Shown here: positions 26,365 through 35,303 of the stretch, one piece after another | How the letters are laid out: each line of letters starts with the position of its first letter | Position numbering within the stretch: the first letter of the stretch is position 1 | DNA from: JAUZOB01 sp963692465 | GTDB lineage: Bacteria > Bacteroidota > Bacteroidia > Bacteroidales > Prolixibacteraceae | Direction: 5' to 3' | NCBI GenBank assembly: GCA_963692465.1 | Contig: OY829943.1 | Coordinates: 2,480,001 to 2,544,000, forward strand | DNA length: 64,000 nucleotides | The notes under the pieces: generated by a model | What the model was told of the DNA's origin: nothing | Databases searched by the model: none | What the model saw: only the letters and a program-made list of their open reading frames with translations | Made by a program: the position numbers and the translations under genes

Positions 26365-27408
26365 ATGGAAAACGATCAGAATGAACAGGAATTAACCATT
26401 GATATGGTACCTGAACCCGAAGAGGTCAGTGATGTTATTTATTCCCTGATGGCGAATCCGAATTTGGCTCCGATCAATTATTTTAATGATTTCAGTGAAG
26501 AACCGTTGGATCCGAAACTGATTAGTTCCAATGATGCTGAGGATTCGGGAATTGTTCAATTGGATGGATATCCGGTACCAATGGTCATGACAACACATGC
26601 GATGCATCATCACCTTTCAGTTGACCCGCAACATGCAATGGAAATTCTTATTTCAAAAGCATCAAGAAAAATTGTGGCGTCTGGTGCAAGACCTTTGGCG
26701 GTTAGTGCTTTTTTATATCATATTGATGTGGCTGACCCTAACGGACAGTTTATTGCTGCCGCTGCTAAAAAAGGGTTGGAGAATGCCGCTAAGAAATTTG
26801 AACTCAAAATTGCTGACCGGAAGATCAGATTTGATAATTTCGAGGAGAATCAAGTGTTTTCTCCTACTTTGATTATCAGTATGATTGGAATTGTTGAAGA
26901 TGCAGATAAAGTTATAACTCCCGGGTTTAAAAATAAGGGAAATAACATTTTTATGATTGGGAAGTCTTATGAGGATATTGCGGCTTCGGAATATCTTGAG
27001 TTTTATCATGGAATTCCCGATTCCGGCTTTCCGTTATTCGATTTGGAAACAGAGAAGAAAATTCAGGAGGTGGTTTTGAAACTGAATCGTGAAAATCTAA
27101 TTCAGAGTGCAAATCCGGTTGGTCGGGGAGGATTGTTTTTTACCCTGTTGCGTTCGGCTATGCCTCACGAATTCGGTTTCGACATAACAACGGATGCAGA
27201 GATAAGACGCGATGCTTTTCTTTTTGGAGAAGCAATGGGACGAATACTTGTTGGAGTTTGTCCGGAGAAGGTAAATGATTTTATTGATTTCATGACCGCA
27301 AGTGAAGTTCCGTTTTTTACCCTTGGTCATGTAACGAAAGGAGAAATCCGGATTGATGATGTCTCTTTTGGCTATATTGATAAAATTGCTGCGACAACAG
27401 AGTCTTAA
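26365..27408 (+). CDS. PurL/PurM-like (AIR synthase-related) protein
   Basis: A 347-aa protein resembling the FGAM synthase (PurL) catalytic half. The segment KIVASGARPLAVSAFLYHID matches the PurL block around its conserved ASGA-PLA. Later come GNNIFMIGKSYEDIAASEYLEF (compare the PurL GGSEY region), GRGGLFFTLLRSAMP and LFGEAMGRILVGV. The Gly-Gly-Ser of the ATP-binding loop is replaced by Ile-Ala-Ala-Ser, and the N terminus is short and acidic, so it is probably not a working FGAM synthase. It precedes menG by 18 bases on the same strand. Function unknown. Confidence 0.7.
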   Translation: MENDQNEQELTIDMVPEPEEVSDVIYSLMANPNLAPINYFNDFSEEPLDPKLISSNDAEDSGIVQLDGYPVPMVMTTHAMHHHLSVDPQHAMEILISKASRKIVASGARPLAVSAFLYHIDVADPNGQFIAAAAKKGLENAAKKFELKIADRKIRFDNFEENQVFSPTLIISMIGIVEDADKVITPGFKNKGNNIFMIGKSYEDIAASEYLEFYHGIPDSGFPLFDLETEKKIQEVVLKLNRENLIQSANPVGRGGLFFTLLRSAMPHEFGFDITTDAEIRRDAFLFGEAMGRILVGVCPEKVNDFIDFMTASEVPFFTLGHVTKGEIRIDDVSFGYIDKIAATTES

Positions 27409-27426
27409 ATTATAGATATTTTTCAA

Positions 27427-28152
27427 GTGATAAAACCTTATAAAGATTCAACGGACGGCAAGAAAGTGCAAGTCGCCGAGATGTTTGATAATATTGCCGG
27501 ACATTATGATTTTTTGAATCATTTTCTTTCAATGGGAATCGACCGGTTATGGCGACGGAAGGCAATTCGGATGGTTGCTGCGCGGAAGCCGTTATGGGTT
27601 CTTGATGTAGCAACCGGAACTGGTGATTTCGCCGTTGAAGCTTCTAAAATGGAAGGAGTAAGAATTACCGGAATTGACATTTCTGAAAAGATGCTGGCTG
27701 TTGGCCGGGAAAAAGTGAAAAAGTTGGGATTGGAAGACCGGATTCATCTGTCAAAAGAAGATTCGGAAAATCTTAGTTTTGAAAAGAGTAGCTTTGATGC
27801 AATTACGGTCGCTTTTGGTGTCCGTAATTTTGAAAATCTGGCAGCAGGATTAAAAGAGATGCAACGTGTGTTAAGAAAAGATGGGATGGTTTGTATCCTT
27901 GAATTTTCGAGACCTCATGTTTTCCCGGTGAAACAATTCTATGAATTTTACTTTTTTAAAGTATTACCTTTTGTGGGAAAATGGTTTTCTAAAGATAATT
28001 CTGCTTATACCTATCTTCCTGAATCGGTTTATCATTTTCCGGATGGGCCTGATTTTCTGAGCTTACTTCGTTCTTGTGGGTTCGAAGAGGTGAAACAATA
28101 TCCGCTTACTTTTGGAATTGCTTCAATTTATACCGGGATAAAAAAAGGTTAA
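27427..28152 (+). CDS. menG: Demethylmenaquinone methyltransferase
   Basis: This SAM-dependent enzyme makes menaquinone from demethylmenaquinone, the last step for the respiratory quinone. The 241-aa protein has the UbiE/MenG signatures FDNIAGHYDFLNHFLS, the SAM loop VLDVATGTGDFAVEA, ITVAFGVRNFEN and the FSRPH segment. The frame starts with GTG at 27427, since no upstream ATG exists and the next internal Met would remove conserved residues. In a strict anaerobe menaquinone serves fumarate reduction; ubiquinone is not expected here. It sits between the PurL-like gene and porT. Confidence 0.95.
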   Translation: MIKPYKDSTDGKKVQVAEMFDNIAGHYDFLNHFLSMGIDRLWRRKAIRMVAARKPLWVLDVATGTGDFAVEASKMEGVRITGIDISEKMLAVGREKVKKLGLEDRIHLSKEDSENLSFEKSSFDAITVAFGVRNFENLAAGLKEMQRVLRKDGMVCILEFSRPHVFPVKQFYEFYFFKVLPFVGKWFSKDNSAYTYLPESVYHFPDGPDFLSLLRSCGFEEVKQYPLTFGIASIYTGIKKG

Positions 28153-28171
28153 AGAAAGGTGACCATACGGA

Positions 28172-28948
28172 ATGAAGAGACTTTTGCTAAAAAGGTTTAT
28201 TATATTGATGATATTCATCTTGCAGGGAGCTTCATCTCTTTATGCTCAGCCGAAAAGCGACTATTTATATCTAACAACCTTTGATCAGCGCCCCTTACAT
28301 TTCGGGTTTTCGCTGGGTTTCAATTGGTTCGACGCTAATATACAGACCTATAAACCGGTAAAAGGTCGAACTTCTTATGTGGCAGACGTTGCCACATTAA
28401 ATCCGGGATTTACGGTGGGAATTATTGCGAACTGGAGGTTGGGAGACTGGTTCGATTTGCGTTTTACCCCAGGTATTTCATTGGGCAGCAGAGAGGTAAG
28501 TTACAGTAATACTACTTATAGTATTCCGACGGAGCATTATAATTGGGATTTATTTCGTGTTTCCCCGAGAGATAGTCGAATGGGTTCTGGTGTTAATGAT
28601 AGTACCCTGACGATTGAGACGACTTATATTGATTTTCCGCTTTTGATTAAGTATAAAGCGATGCGGATTAGGAATCTGCGCCCCTATATTATAACCGGTC
28701 CGGCGTTGAGGTATGATATTTCAAAATCGGATAAAGAGCAGTTGGGATTAAAACCGTTGGACGTTTATTGGGAAGTTGGAGTGGGACTTGATAATTATCT
28801 GAAGTATTTCAAACTGGCTCCGGAATTAAAGATGTCTTTTGGGTTGAAAAATATATTGGGATCGCCAAAGAAGAATAATTCTGATTTGCATAATTCGATT
28901 AAGCGGTTCTCTTCAAATATCGTTACTTTGTGTTTTCATTTTGAATAA
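28172..28948 (+). CDS. porT: PorT family outer-membrane protein
   Basis: A 258-aa protein with a signal peptide (FIILMIFILQGASSLYAQ, cleavage after AQ) followed by a small outer-membrane beta-barrel of the PorT type: FGFSLGFNWFDANI, NWRLGDWFDLRFTPGISLGSREV, IDFPLLIKYKA and RPYIITGPALRYDIS, ending FHFE. In Porphyromonas gingivalis PorT is needed for type IX secretion. Whether this genome has the remaining type IX components is not visible here. It lies 19 bases after menG, and I recall the same neighbours in related genomes. Confidence 0.78.
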   Translation: MKRLLLKRFIILMIFILQGASSLYAQPKSDYLYLTTFDQRPLHFGFSLGFNWFDANIQTYKPVKGRTSYVADVATLNPGFTVGIIANWRLGDWFDLRFTPGISLGSREVSYSNTTYSIPTEHYNWDLFRVSPRDSRMGSGVNDSTLTIETTYIDFPLLIKYKAMRIRNLRPYIITGPALRYDISKSDKEQLGLKPLDVYWEVGVGLDNYLKYFKLAPELKMSFGLKNILGSPKKNNSDLHNSIKRFSSNIVTLCFHFE

Positions 28949-28957
28949 AAATATCCA

Positions 28958-30517
28958 TTGAATAAAGAAATAAATCTAACACTTAATCCCCGTCTTGCAT
29001 CCGGAGAAAGTTTTTATCGTCCGATTGTTGCAGAGCGACTGGGACTTGCTAGTTCAGAAATTACATCGGTTCAGGTAATACGGCGCTCCATTGATGCCCG
29101 TCAGCGAACCATTAAAATAAATCTCGGATTGCGGGTTTTCTGGGGGGACGAATTTCCACCCGAAGCAGCTCCTTCGCCGGTTTATCAGGATGTTAGTCAT
29201 TGCGATCCGGTTATCATTGTCGGTGCAGGTCCTGCAGGATTGTTTGCTGCACTCCGGCTTATTGAACTGGGCATGAAACCTGTTGTTGTTGAACGGGGAA
29301 AACCTGTTGAGGACCGGAAAAAAGATATTGCAGCCATTTATCAGGAATCGTTGATTAACCCTGATTCCAATTATGGGTTCGGGGAGGGTGGTGCCGGAAC
29401 TTTCTCGGATGGGAAGCTTTATTCCCGTTCAAAGAAGAGAGGTGATTCCCGAAAAATTCTTGAGGTTTTTCATGCTCATGGAGCTCAGGATGAAATATTA
29501 ATTGATGTTCATCCGCATATCGGGACCAATGTGCTTCCGCGGGTTATTTCGGCAATGAGAAACTCTATTCTTAATGCCGGAGGTGAGATTCATTTTAATA
29601 GTCGCATTCACGATTTGGTTTTGCGGGACGGAAAGGTTTGTGGAGTGGAACTGATCAATGGAGATCGGTTGGAAGGTCGTGCGGTAATTCTCGCGACAGG
29701 TCATTCAGCCCGGGATATTTATGAATTATTGAATCAACGGGGAATCTTACTTGAGGCAAAATCTTTTGCAGTAGGAGTCCGGGTTGAACATGCTCAGCAG
29801 TTAATCGATCAGATTCAATATCATCAGTCGTCAAGAGGGCCATATCTGCCTGCGGCGACTTATTCTTTTGCCGAACAGGTTCAGGATCGTGGGGTCTATT
29901 CTTTTTGTATGTGCCCGGGGGGCGTGGTAGTCCCTGCGGCAACAGCTCCCGGAGAACATGTCGTTAACGGTATGTCTTCGTCGGAACGAAATACTCCCTA
30001 TGCTAATTCGGGGATGGTGGTTGAAATTCGGATCGAAGATCTGAAAGATTATCAGCAATATGGTCCGTTTGCCGGGATGAGGTTCCAGCAGGAATTGGAA
30101 CGGTTATCGTTTCAGATGGGGGGACAGACGCAGAATGCTCCGGCTCAGCGGCTTGATGATTTTGTTCACAGTCGGTTTTCCAACGACTTACCGGCTTCGT
30201 CATTTCGTCCGGGGTTAATTTCGTCTCCGATGCATGAATGGTTACCTTCTTTTATCGGAACCCGTCTGCAGACCGGAATAAAACAGATGGGACGCAAAGC
30301 GGGAGGCTACCTGACGAATGAGGCAATAGTCCTTGGAATTGAATCCCGTACGTCTTCTCCGGTTAGGATTCCAAGAAATTTGAAGACACTTGAACATATC
30401 AGCTGTCCGGGATTGTTTCCGTGTGGAGAAGGTGCCGGATATGCGGGAGGAATTGTTTCTTCTGCAATTGACGGAGAACGTTGCGCTGAACAGGTCTTTG
30501 CCCTTTATGGACATTGA
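28958..30517 (+). CDS. FAD-dependent dehydrogenase (COG2509 type)
   Basis: A 519-aa flavoprotein. After about 80 residues of a small N-terminal domain comes the FAD Rossmann motif IIVGAGPAGLFAALRL, then EGGAGTFSDGKL (a family signature), a second nucleotide-handling block VILATGHSARDIYELL, and a C-terminal FPCGEGAGYAGGIVSSAIDG that closes the FAD site. The reaction is not established for this family. The frame opens with TTG at 28958, 9 bases after the porT stop. No ATG is available before the Rossmann motif, so TTG is accepted as the start. Confidence 0.85.
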   Translation: MNKEINLTLNPRLASGESFYRPIVAERLGLASSEITSVQVIRRSIDARQRTIKINLGLRVFWGDEFPPEAAPSPVYQDVSHCDPVIIVGAGPAGLFAALRLIELGMKPVVVERGKPVEDRKKDIAAIYQESLINPDSNYGFGEGGAGTFSDGKLYSRSKKRGDSRKILEVFHAHGAQDEILIDVHPHIGTNVLPRVISAMRNSILNAGGEIHFNSRIHDLVLRDGKVCGVELINGDRLEGRAVILATGHSARDIYELLNQRGILLEAKSFAVGVRVEHAQQLIDQIQYHQSSRGPYLPAATYSFAEQVQDRGVYSFCMCPGGVVVPAATAPGEHVVNGMSSSERNTPYANSGMVVEIRIEDLKDYQQYGPFAGMRFQQELERLSFQMGGQTQNAPAQRLDDFVHSRFSNDLPASSFRPGLISSPMHEWLPSFIGTRLQTGIKQMGRKAGGYLTNEAIVLGIESRTSSPVRIPRNLKTLEHISCPGLFPCGEGAGYAGGIVSSAIDGERCAEQVFALYGH

Positions 30518-30527
30518 TTCTGTATGT

Positions 30528-31304
30528 TCAGGACCGAAAGTTTCTTCGACGGAATTCCGCACAAATAATAGAGGTGGCTACGGCAACATTTAAAGATTCG
30601 GAGGTTATCCGGTCAGGAGGATAGCTGGGAATGTAAAGCTTTTGGGTTACCAGTTTTTCAACCTCCTGAGATATTCCGTTTCCTTCATTTCCCATTACGA
30701 TCAGTCCTTCAGTGGTAAGGGTCTCCTGGTAGATGTTCCGTCCGTCAAGAAAGGTGCCGTATATCGGAAGAGCAATTGTGTGACATTGACTGAGAAAATC
30801 AGCTAGATAGCAGTATTGAATTTTGACACGGGCGAAAGCGCCCATGGTTGCCTGGATGACTTTGGGATTGTAGACATCAACGGTCGACTCGGAACAGATA
30901 ATCTGTTCGATCCCAAACCAGTCGGCTAACCGAATGATTGTTCCCAGATTGCCCGGATCCTGAATCGTATCGAGAGCAAGGCTCAATTTCCCTTTTAAAT
31001 CTGTTGGAGTGAGCAGCGGTTTTCTGATCGGGAAAAGAGCGATGGCTTGCTGTGGATTCTTAAGTTGACTGGCTTTTCGTATTTCCTCTTGTCCGGCTTC
31101 GATAATCTCCTCTGCCGGCTGATTGGTAATATCCGACAGTTGATCTAGAAAAGAGGGGGTGGCAACCAATAAACTGGCTTTCATTCCCGAATGCAATAAA
31201 TCGGATACTGATTTATTCCCTTCAACAACAAAAAGATGTTCTATCTCCCGATTCTTTTTATCGGCGAGAGAACGGATATAGTTCGTTTTGTTCTTGCTTA
31301 ACAT
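30528..31304 (-). CDS. TrmH/SpoU-family RNA 2'-O-methyltransferase
   Basis: A 258-aa SPOUT methyltransferase. The N-terminal substrate-binding domain (FVVEGNKSVSDLL) is followed by the knotted catalytic domain: ALDTIQDPGNLGTIIRLADWFG, LIVMGNEGNGIS and ITSESLNVAVATSIICAEF, with the SAM-binding knot. It methylates a ribose in 23S rRNA or tRNA; the exact position is unknown. The ATG at 31304 is preferred to a GTG two codons upstream. It converges on the FAD dehydrogenase gene and diverges from the TamL-like gene. Confidence 0.9.
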   Translation of the reverse strand: MLSKNKTNYIRSLADKKNREIEHLFVVEGNKSVSDLLHSGMKASLLVATPSFLDQLSDITNQPAEEIIEAGQEEIRKASQLKNPQQAIALFPIRKPLLTPTDLKGKLSLALDTIQDPGNLGTIIRLADWFGIEQIICSESTVDVYNPKVIQATMGAFARVKIQYCYLADFLSQCHTIALPIYGTFLDGRNIYQETLTTEGLIVMGNEGNGISQEVEKLVTQKLYIPSYPPDRITSESLNVAVATSIICAEFRRRNFRS

Positions 31305-31415
31305 TTGCACTTTGTTTTTGAGGACTGCAAAATAAGTTGAAACTGCCTAATAATGTATAACTTTACGATATATTTGTAAAAAGGTAAATCTTTTTTCAAA
31401 AAAGAATTCGTTCCC

Positions 31416-31423
31416 TATATTTG
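31416..31423 (+). promoter_or_regulatory. -7 box of the TamL-like gene
   Basis: A perfect TATATTTG 31 bases ahead of the TTG start, with only a T run at the -33 position. The divergent methyltransferase gene must have a separate promoter in the same 150-base gap. Confidence 0.5.
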
Positions 31424-31454
31424 CAGTGTAGCCAACATCAGTAAAAAATAGCCA

Positions 31455-33806
31455 TTGAAAATAAATTACAAATATCATTCCCCGATGGGAATTTTGTTGT
31501 TTCTGATAGGAATGTTGTTGTTCCTATCTGGTTGCAATTCAATTCGTTATTTACCTAAAGACAAGCTGCTCTTAAATAAAGTTGAACTCAAACTTGATAA
31601 TTCGGATATTGACAAGAAGGACCTGATAGGTTATGTTCGTCAGAAGCCAAATACGAAAATGCTCGGAATTTGGAAATTCAGATTATGGCTATACAATTTA
31701 TCAAAAAAGAGTCGAACTGATGACTTGTTTAAAAGAATAGGTGAGGCGCCGGTCGTTTATGATGAGCAACAGCGTCAACGGGCAAGAGATAATATGCTTT
31801 CTTATCTCAAAAACAAAGGTTATTACGATGCCAGAATATTTGATAAGGTTGAGATCAGTAGATCGGGTCGGAAAGTGAATTTGATTTATCAAGTCTTTGC
31901 TGGGAAGCCTTATATGATAAAGAATCTCTTCTGGGATATAAAAGACAGACAGATAAAAGATAATGAAGCCATTCTCGAAAAGAATTCTCTGGTAAAACCG
32001 GGAATGGACTTTGATGTAGATCAGTTGGATGCCGAACGGCAGCGAATTACAATTCAATTAAAGAACCTGGGATATTACAAGTTCGGAGAGGAGTCTGTTT
32101 CTTTTGTGGCGGATAGTACGGCAGAGAAGAAAAAAATAGATCTTACGGTTGTAATCGAACAGCCAGAGGTAAAAATTGTATCGAAAGATACGGTGAAACA
32201 CAATCATTCAGTATATCTTCTAAATGACTTTTATATTTATCCGGATTTTGAACAACAAAAAGCAGTGGAAGATAGCTCCTATTCTAAAGAACCGTATGAT
32301 ACACTGAGTATTGGACGCTATCATTTTCTGACAAAAGGGGGGAATAAAATAAAACCACAGGCCATTTTGAATACCATCAGAATGAAATCAGGCGAACTTT
32401 ATATGCTTGGGAATGTTGAACGAACTTATAATTCGTTGGTTGCTATCCGGCAATTCAGACAAATCAATATCTTCTTTGAAGAAGTAGACAAGGGAGATTC
32501 ATTGGAGAGAAAAAAATTGAATTGTTATATTCAACTTACCCCTCAAACACTGCAGTCTTATACTTTTGACGTTGAAGGAACAAATTCTTCGGGAAATTAT
32601 GGATTCGCAGGAAACCTGAATTATCAACACCGAAATATCTTTAAAGGAGCTGAATTGTTGAATGTTAAATTTAAGGGAGCCCTGGAGAAGCAGGTGGCGG
32701 TGGTTAATAATGCGAATCAAAAATTTAATACCCGGGAATATGGGGTGGAAACTGATTTGTTACTTCCCCGATTCTGGTCGTTTCTGAAAGAGGAAAGTTT
32801 TTCAAAATATGCGATTCCTGAAACGCGTTTTTCATTGTCCTATAATTATCAAAAACGTCCGGATTATACCCGTACCATTGCGAATGCCCAGTTTGGTTAT
32901 GACTGGAAGACTTCTGCCTTCTCAAAACACCAACTGAATGTTATTGATTTTAATGTGGTGCACTTGTTCTCAATGAATAAGGCTTTTCTCGATTCGATTA
33001 AGAATCTTTATATCCGTAGTTCTTACATTGATCACCTTATCTTGGGAAGCAATTATACGTATATCTATAATACACAGAACCTTCAAAAGAAAACCAATTA
33101 TGATTATTTCCGCTTGAGTTTTGAATCGGCAGGAAATCTGTTGTGGCTAATAAAGAAGCTTGACCGTGCCCGAAAAGTGGCTCAGAACGATGACGGCGCG
33201 ATATCCAACTACTATCGGATAATGAATACTCCTTTTGCACAATATATGAAACTTGATCTGGAATATCGGCATGGGTATATTCTGGATCCTAATAATTCGC
33301 TTATTTTCAGAACATTTGTTGGTGTGGGGGTCCCTATGGGTAATTTCGGTCTGCTGCCTTTTGAAAAGCAATATTTTACAGGGGGTGCGGATGGAATCAG
33401 AGCGTGGAAGGTCCGTTCGTTGGGTCCGGGAACCTATAATGCTCCGGCTTCAGCATTCCCGAATCAGTCATCGGATATGAAACTTGAAGGCAATGCTGAA
33501 TATCGATTTAAGATGTTTTGGAAACTGGAGGGAGCCTTTTTTATTGATGCCGGAAATATCTGGGCAATTAATAGTAAAGATAACCGATCGGGGGCTCAAT
33601 TCAGATTGGATGAGTTTTACAAACAAATTGCAATTGGAACGGGTTATGGTATTAGAATAGACTTTTCCTACTTCATTCTGAGACTAGACCTTGGAGTTAA
33701 AGTGAGAGATCCTTCAGAGCCTGCAGGATCGGAATGGCGGGTGCTTCACAGCCCTCTTGGTCAGGATAATCTTAATCTTACCTTTGCAATAGGGTATCCT
33801 TTTTAA
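31455..33806 (+). CDS. TamL-like BamA-family outer-membrane lipoprotein
   Basis: A 783-aa protein of the Omp85/BamA superfamily. The N terminus MKINYKYHSPMG followed by ILLFLIGMLLFLSGC is a type II signal peptide with lipobox LSGC, so the mature N terminus should be lipidated. POTRA-like repeats follow (to about residue 370) and then a C-terminal beta-barrel (LPFEKQYFTGGADGIRAW, FEVDAGN-like FFIDAGNIWAI, VKVRDPSEPAG), ending in Phe. Lipidated TamA homologues are a Bacteroidota feature and work with TamB in outer-membrane assembly. The TTG at 31455 is chosen because the ATG at 31485 would remove the basic n-region. Confidence 0.82.
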   Translation: MKINYKYHSPMGILLFLIGMLLFLSGCNSIRYLPKDKLLLNKVELKLDNSDIDKKDLIGYVRQKPNTKMLGIWKFRLWLYNLSKKSRTDDLFKRIGEAPVVYDEQQRQRARDNMLSYLKNKGYYDARIFDKVEISRSGRKVNLIYQVFAGKPYMIKNLFWDIKDRQIKDNEAILEKNSLVKPGMDFDVDQLDAERQRITIQLKNLGYYKFGEESVSFVADSTAEKKKIDLTVVIEQPEVKIVSKDTVKHNHSVYLLNDFYIYPDFEQQKAVEDSSYSKEPYDTLSIGRYHFLTKGGNKIKPQAILNTIRMKSGELYMLGNVERTYNSLVAIRQFRQINIFFEEVDKGDSLERKKLNCYIQLTPQTLQSYTFDVEGTNSSGNYGFAGNLNYQHRNIFKGAELLNVKFKGALEKQVAVVNNANQKFNTREYGVETDLLLPRFWSFLKEESFSKYAIPETRFSLSYNYQKRPDYTRTIANAQFGYDWKTSAFSKHQLNVIDFNVVHLFSMNKAFLDSIKNLYIRSSYIDHLILGSNYTYIYNTQNLQKKTNYDYFRLSFESAGNLLWLIKKLDRARKVAQNDDGAISNYYRIMNTPFAQYMKLDLEYRHGYILDPNNSLIFRTFVGVGVPMGNFGLLPFEKQYFTGGADGIRAWKVRSLGPGTYNAPASAFPNQSSDMKLEGNAEYRFKMFWKLEGAFFIDAGNIWAINSKDNRSGAQFRLDEFYKQIAIGTGYGIRIDFSYFILRLDLGVKVRDPSEPAGSEWRVLHSPLGQDNLNLTFAIGYPF

Positions 33807-33840
33807 TTTGTGTTGAAAAACATTAAAAGCATTTTTTCGT

Positions 33841-33848
33841 TATATTTG
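33841..33848 (+). promoter_or_regulatory. -7 box of the class II aldolase gene
   Basis: A perfect TATATTTG 56 bases before the ATG; no TTTG at the ideal spacing upstream. Confidence 0.5.
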
Positions 33849-33904
33849 CGTTCAGACAAGAGATCATAGAATCGAATCATTTTTTTTCTTTAAAATAAAA
33901 AGTT

Positions 33905-34984
33905 ATGAGCGAGAAACTTTTTGCAAATATCAAACCGGGTATAGTTACCGGTAAGGATTTACAGTACATTTTTAAAGTTGCGAAAGAAAAACAATTTGCT
34001 TTACCGGCAGTTAATGTTACTGGTTCTGATACTGTTAATGCAGTTTTAGAAGCAGCAAAAGTTGTTAATTCTCCGGTAATTATCCAAATCTCTAATGGTG
34101 GTGCTGCATTTTTTGCAGGAAAAGGAATTGGTCTTGAAGGTCAGGAACCAGCAATTTTGGGTGGTATTGTTGCTGCAAAACAATGTCAGGTATTAGCTGA
34201 AGCTTATGGGGTTCGCCTTATTCTTCACACTGATCATGCAGCAAAGAAATTACTTCCCTGGATTGACGGTCTTCTGGATGCTAGTGAAAAGAATTTTAAA
34301 GAAACTGGCAAACCGTTGTACAGTTCTCATATGCTTGACCTTTCAGTTGAACCATTGAAAGACAATATTGAAATCTGCAAGAAATATCTTGCAAGAATGA
34401 GCAAAATGGGTATGACTCTTGAAATCGAACTTGGTATTACAGGCGGAGAAGAAGATGGAGTTGACAACTCAGGTGTTGATAACAAATTACTTTATACTCA
34501 GCCCGAAGACGTATGCTATGCTTATGAAGAACTGTTGAAGATTTCTCCTAATTTTACAATAGCTGCATCTTTCGGTAATGTACATGGAGTTTACAAACCA
34601 GGTAATGTAAAACTGGAACCGGTTATTCTTCATAATTCACAGGTTTATATTCAGAAAAAACTTAAAACAGCTGATAAACCGGTAAATCTTGTATTCCATG
34701 GTGGATCAGGTTCCGGTCATGATGAAATTCGTGAAGCTATTAGCTACGGTGTTATTAAAATGAATATTGATACCGATACTCAGTGGGCTTTCTGGGATGG
34801 TATTCGTAAATACGAAGCTAAAAATCATGCCTATCTTCAGTCTCAGATTGGAAACCCGGAAGGTGTTGACAGTCCGAATAAGAAGTTCTATGATCCCCGT
34901 AAATGGCTTCGTTCAGGTGAACAATCTGTCATTGATCGTCTTAAAATTGCTTTCGACGATTTGAACGCTACTGATCGCAATTAG
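33905..34984 (+). CDS. fbaA: Fructose-bisphosphate aldolase, class II
   Basis: This zinc-dependent enzyme splits fructose 1,6-bisphosphate in glycolysis and works in reverse in gluconeogenesis. The 359-aa protein is the same length as E. coli FbaA. HTDH at 108-111 gives catalytic Asp110 and the zinc ligand His111. LEIELGITGGEEDGVDN carries further ligand and loop residues, and FHGGSGSG with the MNIDTDTQWAF block forms the phosphate site. It is monocistronic between its own -7 box and a strong terminator. The coding sequence uses the codons of a highly expressed gene. Confidence 0.97.
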   Translation: MSEKLFANIKPGIVTGKDLQYIFKVAKEKQFALPAVNVTGSDTVNAVLEAAKVVNSPVIIQISNGGAAFFAGKGIGLEGQEPAILGGIVAAKQCQVLAEAYGVRLILHTDHAAKKLLPWIDGLLDASEKNFKETGKPLYSSHMLDLSVEPLKDNIEICKKYLARMSKMGMTLEIELGITGGEEDGVDNSGVDNKLLYTQPEDVCYAYEELLKISPNFTIAASFGNVHGVYKPGNVKLEPVILHNSQVYIQKKLKTADKPVNLVFHGGSGSGHDEIREAISYGVIKMNIDTDTQWAFWDGIRKYEAKNHAYLQSQIGNPEGVDSPNKKFYDPRKWLRSGEQSVIDRLKIAFDDLNATDRN

Positions 34985-35004
34985 TAATTCTATTTAATTG
35001 ATAT

Positions 35005-35040
35005 AAAAAAAGCAGCCTCCATAAAAAGGCTGCTTTTTTT
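35005..35040. terminator. Terminator between fbaA and the copper module, usable from both sides
   Basis: A 14-bp perfect stem (35005-35018 with 35027-35040) with an A run and a T run at its ends separates two convergent units. Confidence 0.9.
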
Positions 35041-35071
35041 GTTTTATGCTATAACGTCTGGTCCGAATGAG

Positions 35072-35284
35072 TTAATCAAGTGCTTCTCCAATAAATCCGA
35101 CTGATGACAATGCATTTAAGATTGCTTCAGCGTTTAACTGGTCAGACTCAACAGTGAGTGTTTTCTGCGGACTGGCAAGATCAACATGCCATTGATTGAT
35201 TCCTTCCAGCTTATTCATAACCGGAGTGACTTTTGCCAGGCAATTATTGCAGTTGATGTTTGTTTTAAATTTTAAGGTGTTCAT
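35072..35284 (-). CDS. Small heavy-metal-associated (HMA) domain protein
   Basis: A 70-aa single-domain protein of the copper-chaperone (CopZ/Atx1) fold. The metal site is in INCNNCLAKV (Cys-Asn-Asn-Cys). This differs from the usual Met-x-Cys-x-x-Cys by an Asn in place of Met, a variation seen in Bacteroidota HMA proteins. It is the third gene of a minus-strand unit after the AraC-type regulator and the copper ATPase, 19 bases after the ATPase stop. It probably carries Cu(I) to or from that ATPase in the cytosol. Confidence 0.88.
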   Translation of the reverse strand: MNTLKFKTNINCNNCLAKVTPVMNKLEGINQWHVDLASPQKTLTVESDQLNAEAILNALSSVGFIGEALD

Positions 35285-35303
35285 GTGTTTTTGAATTATT
35301 TGT

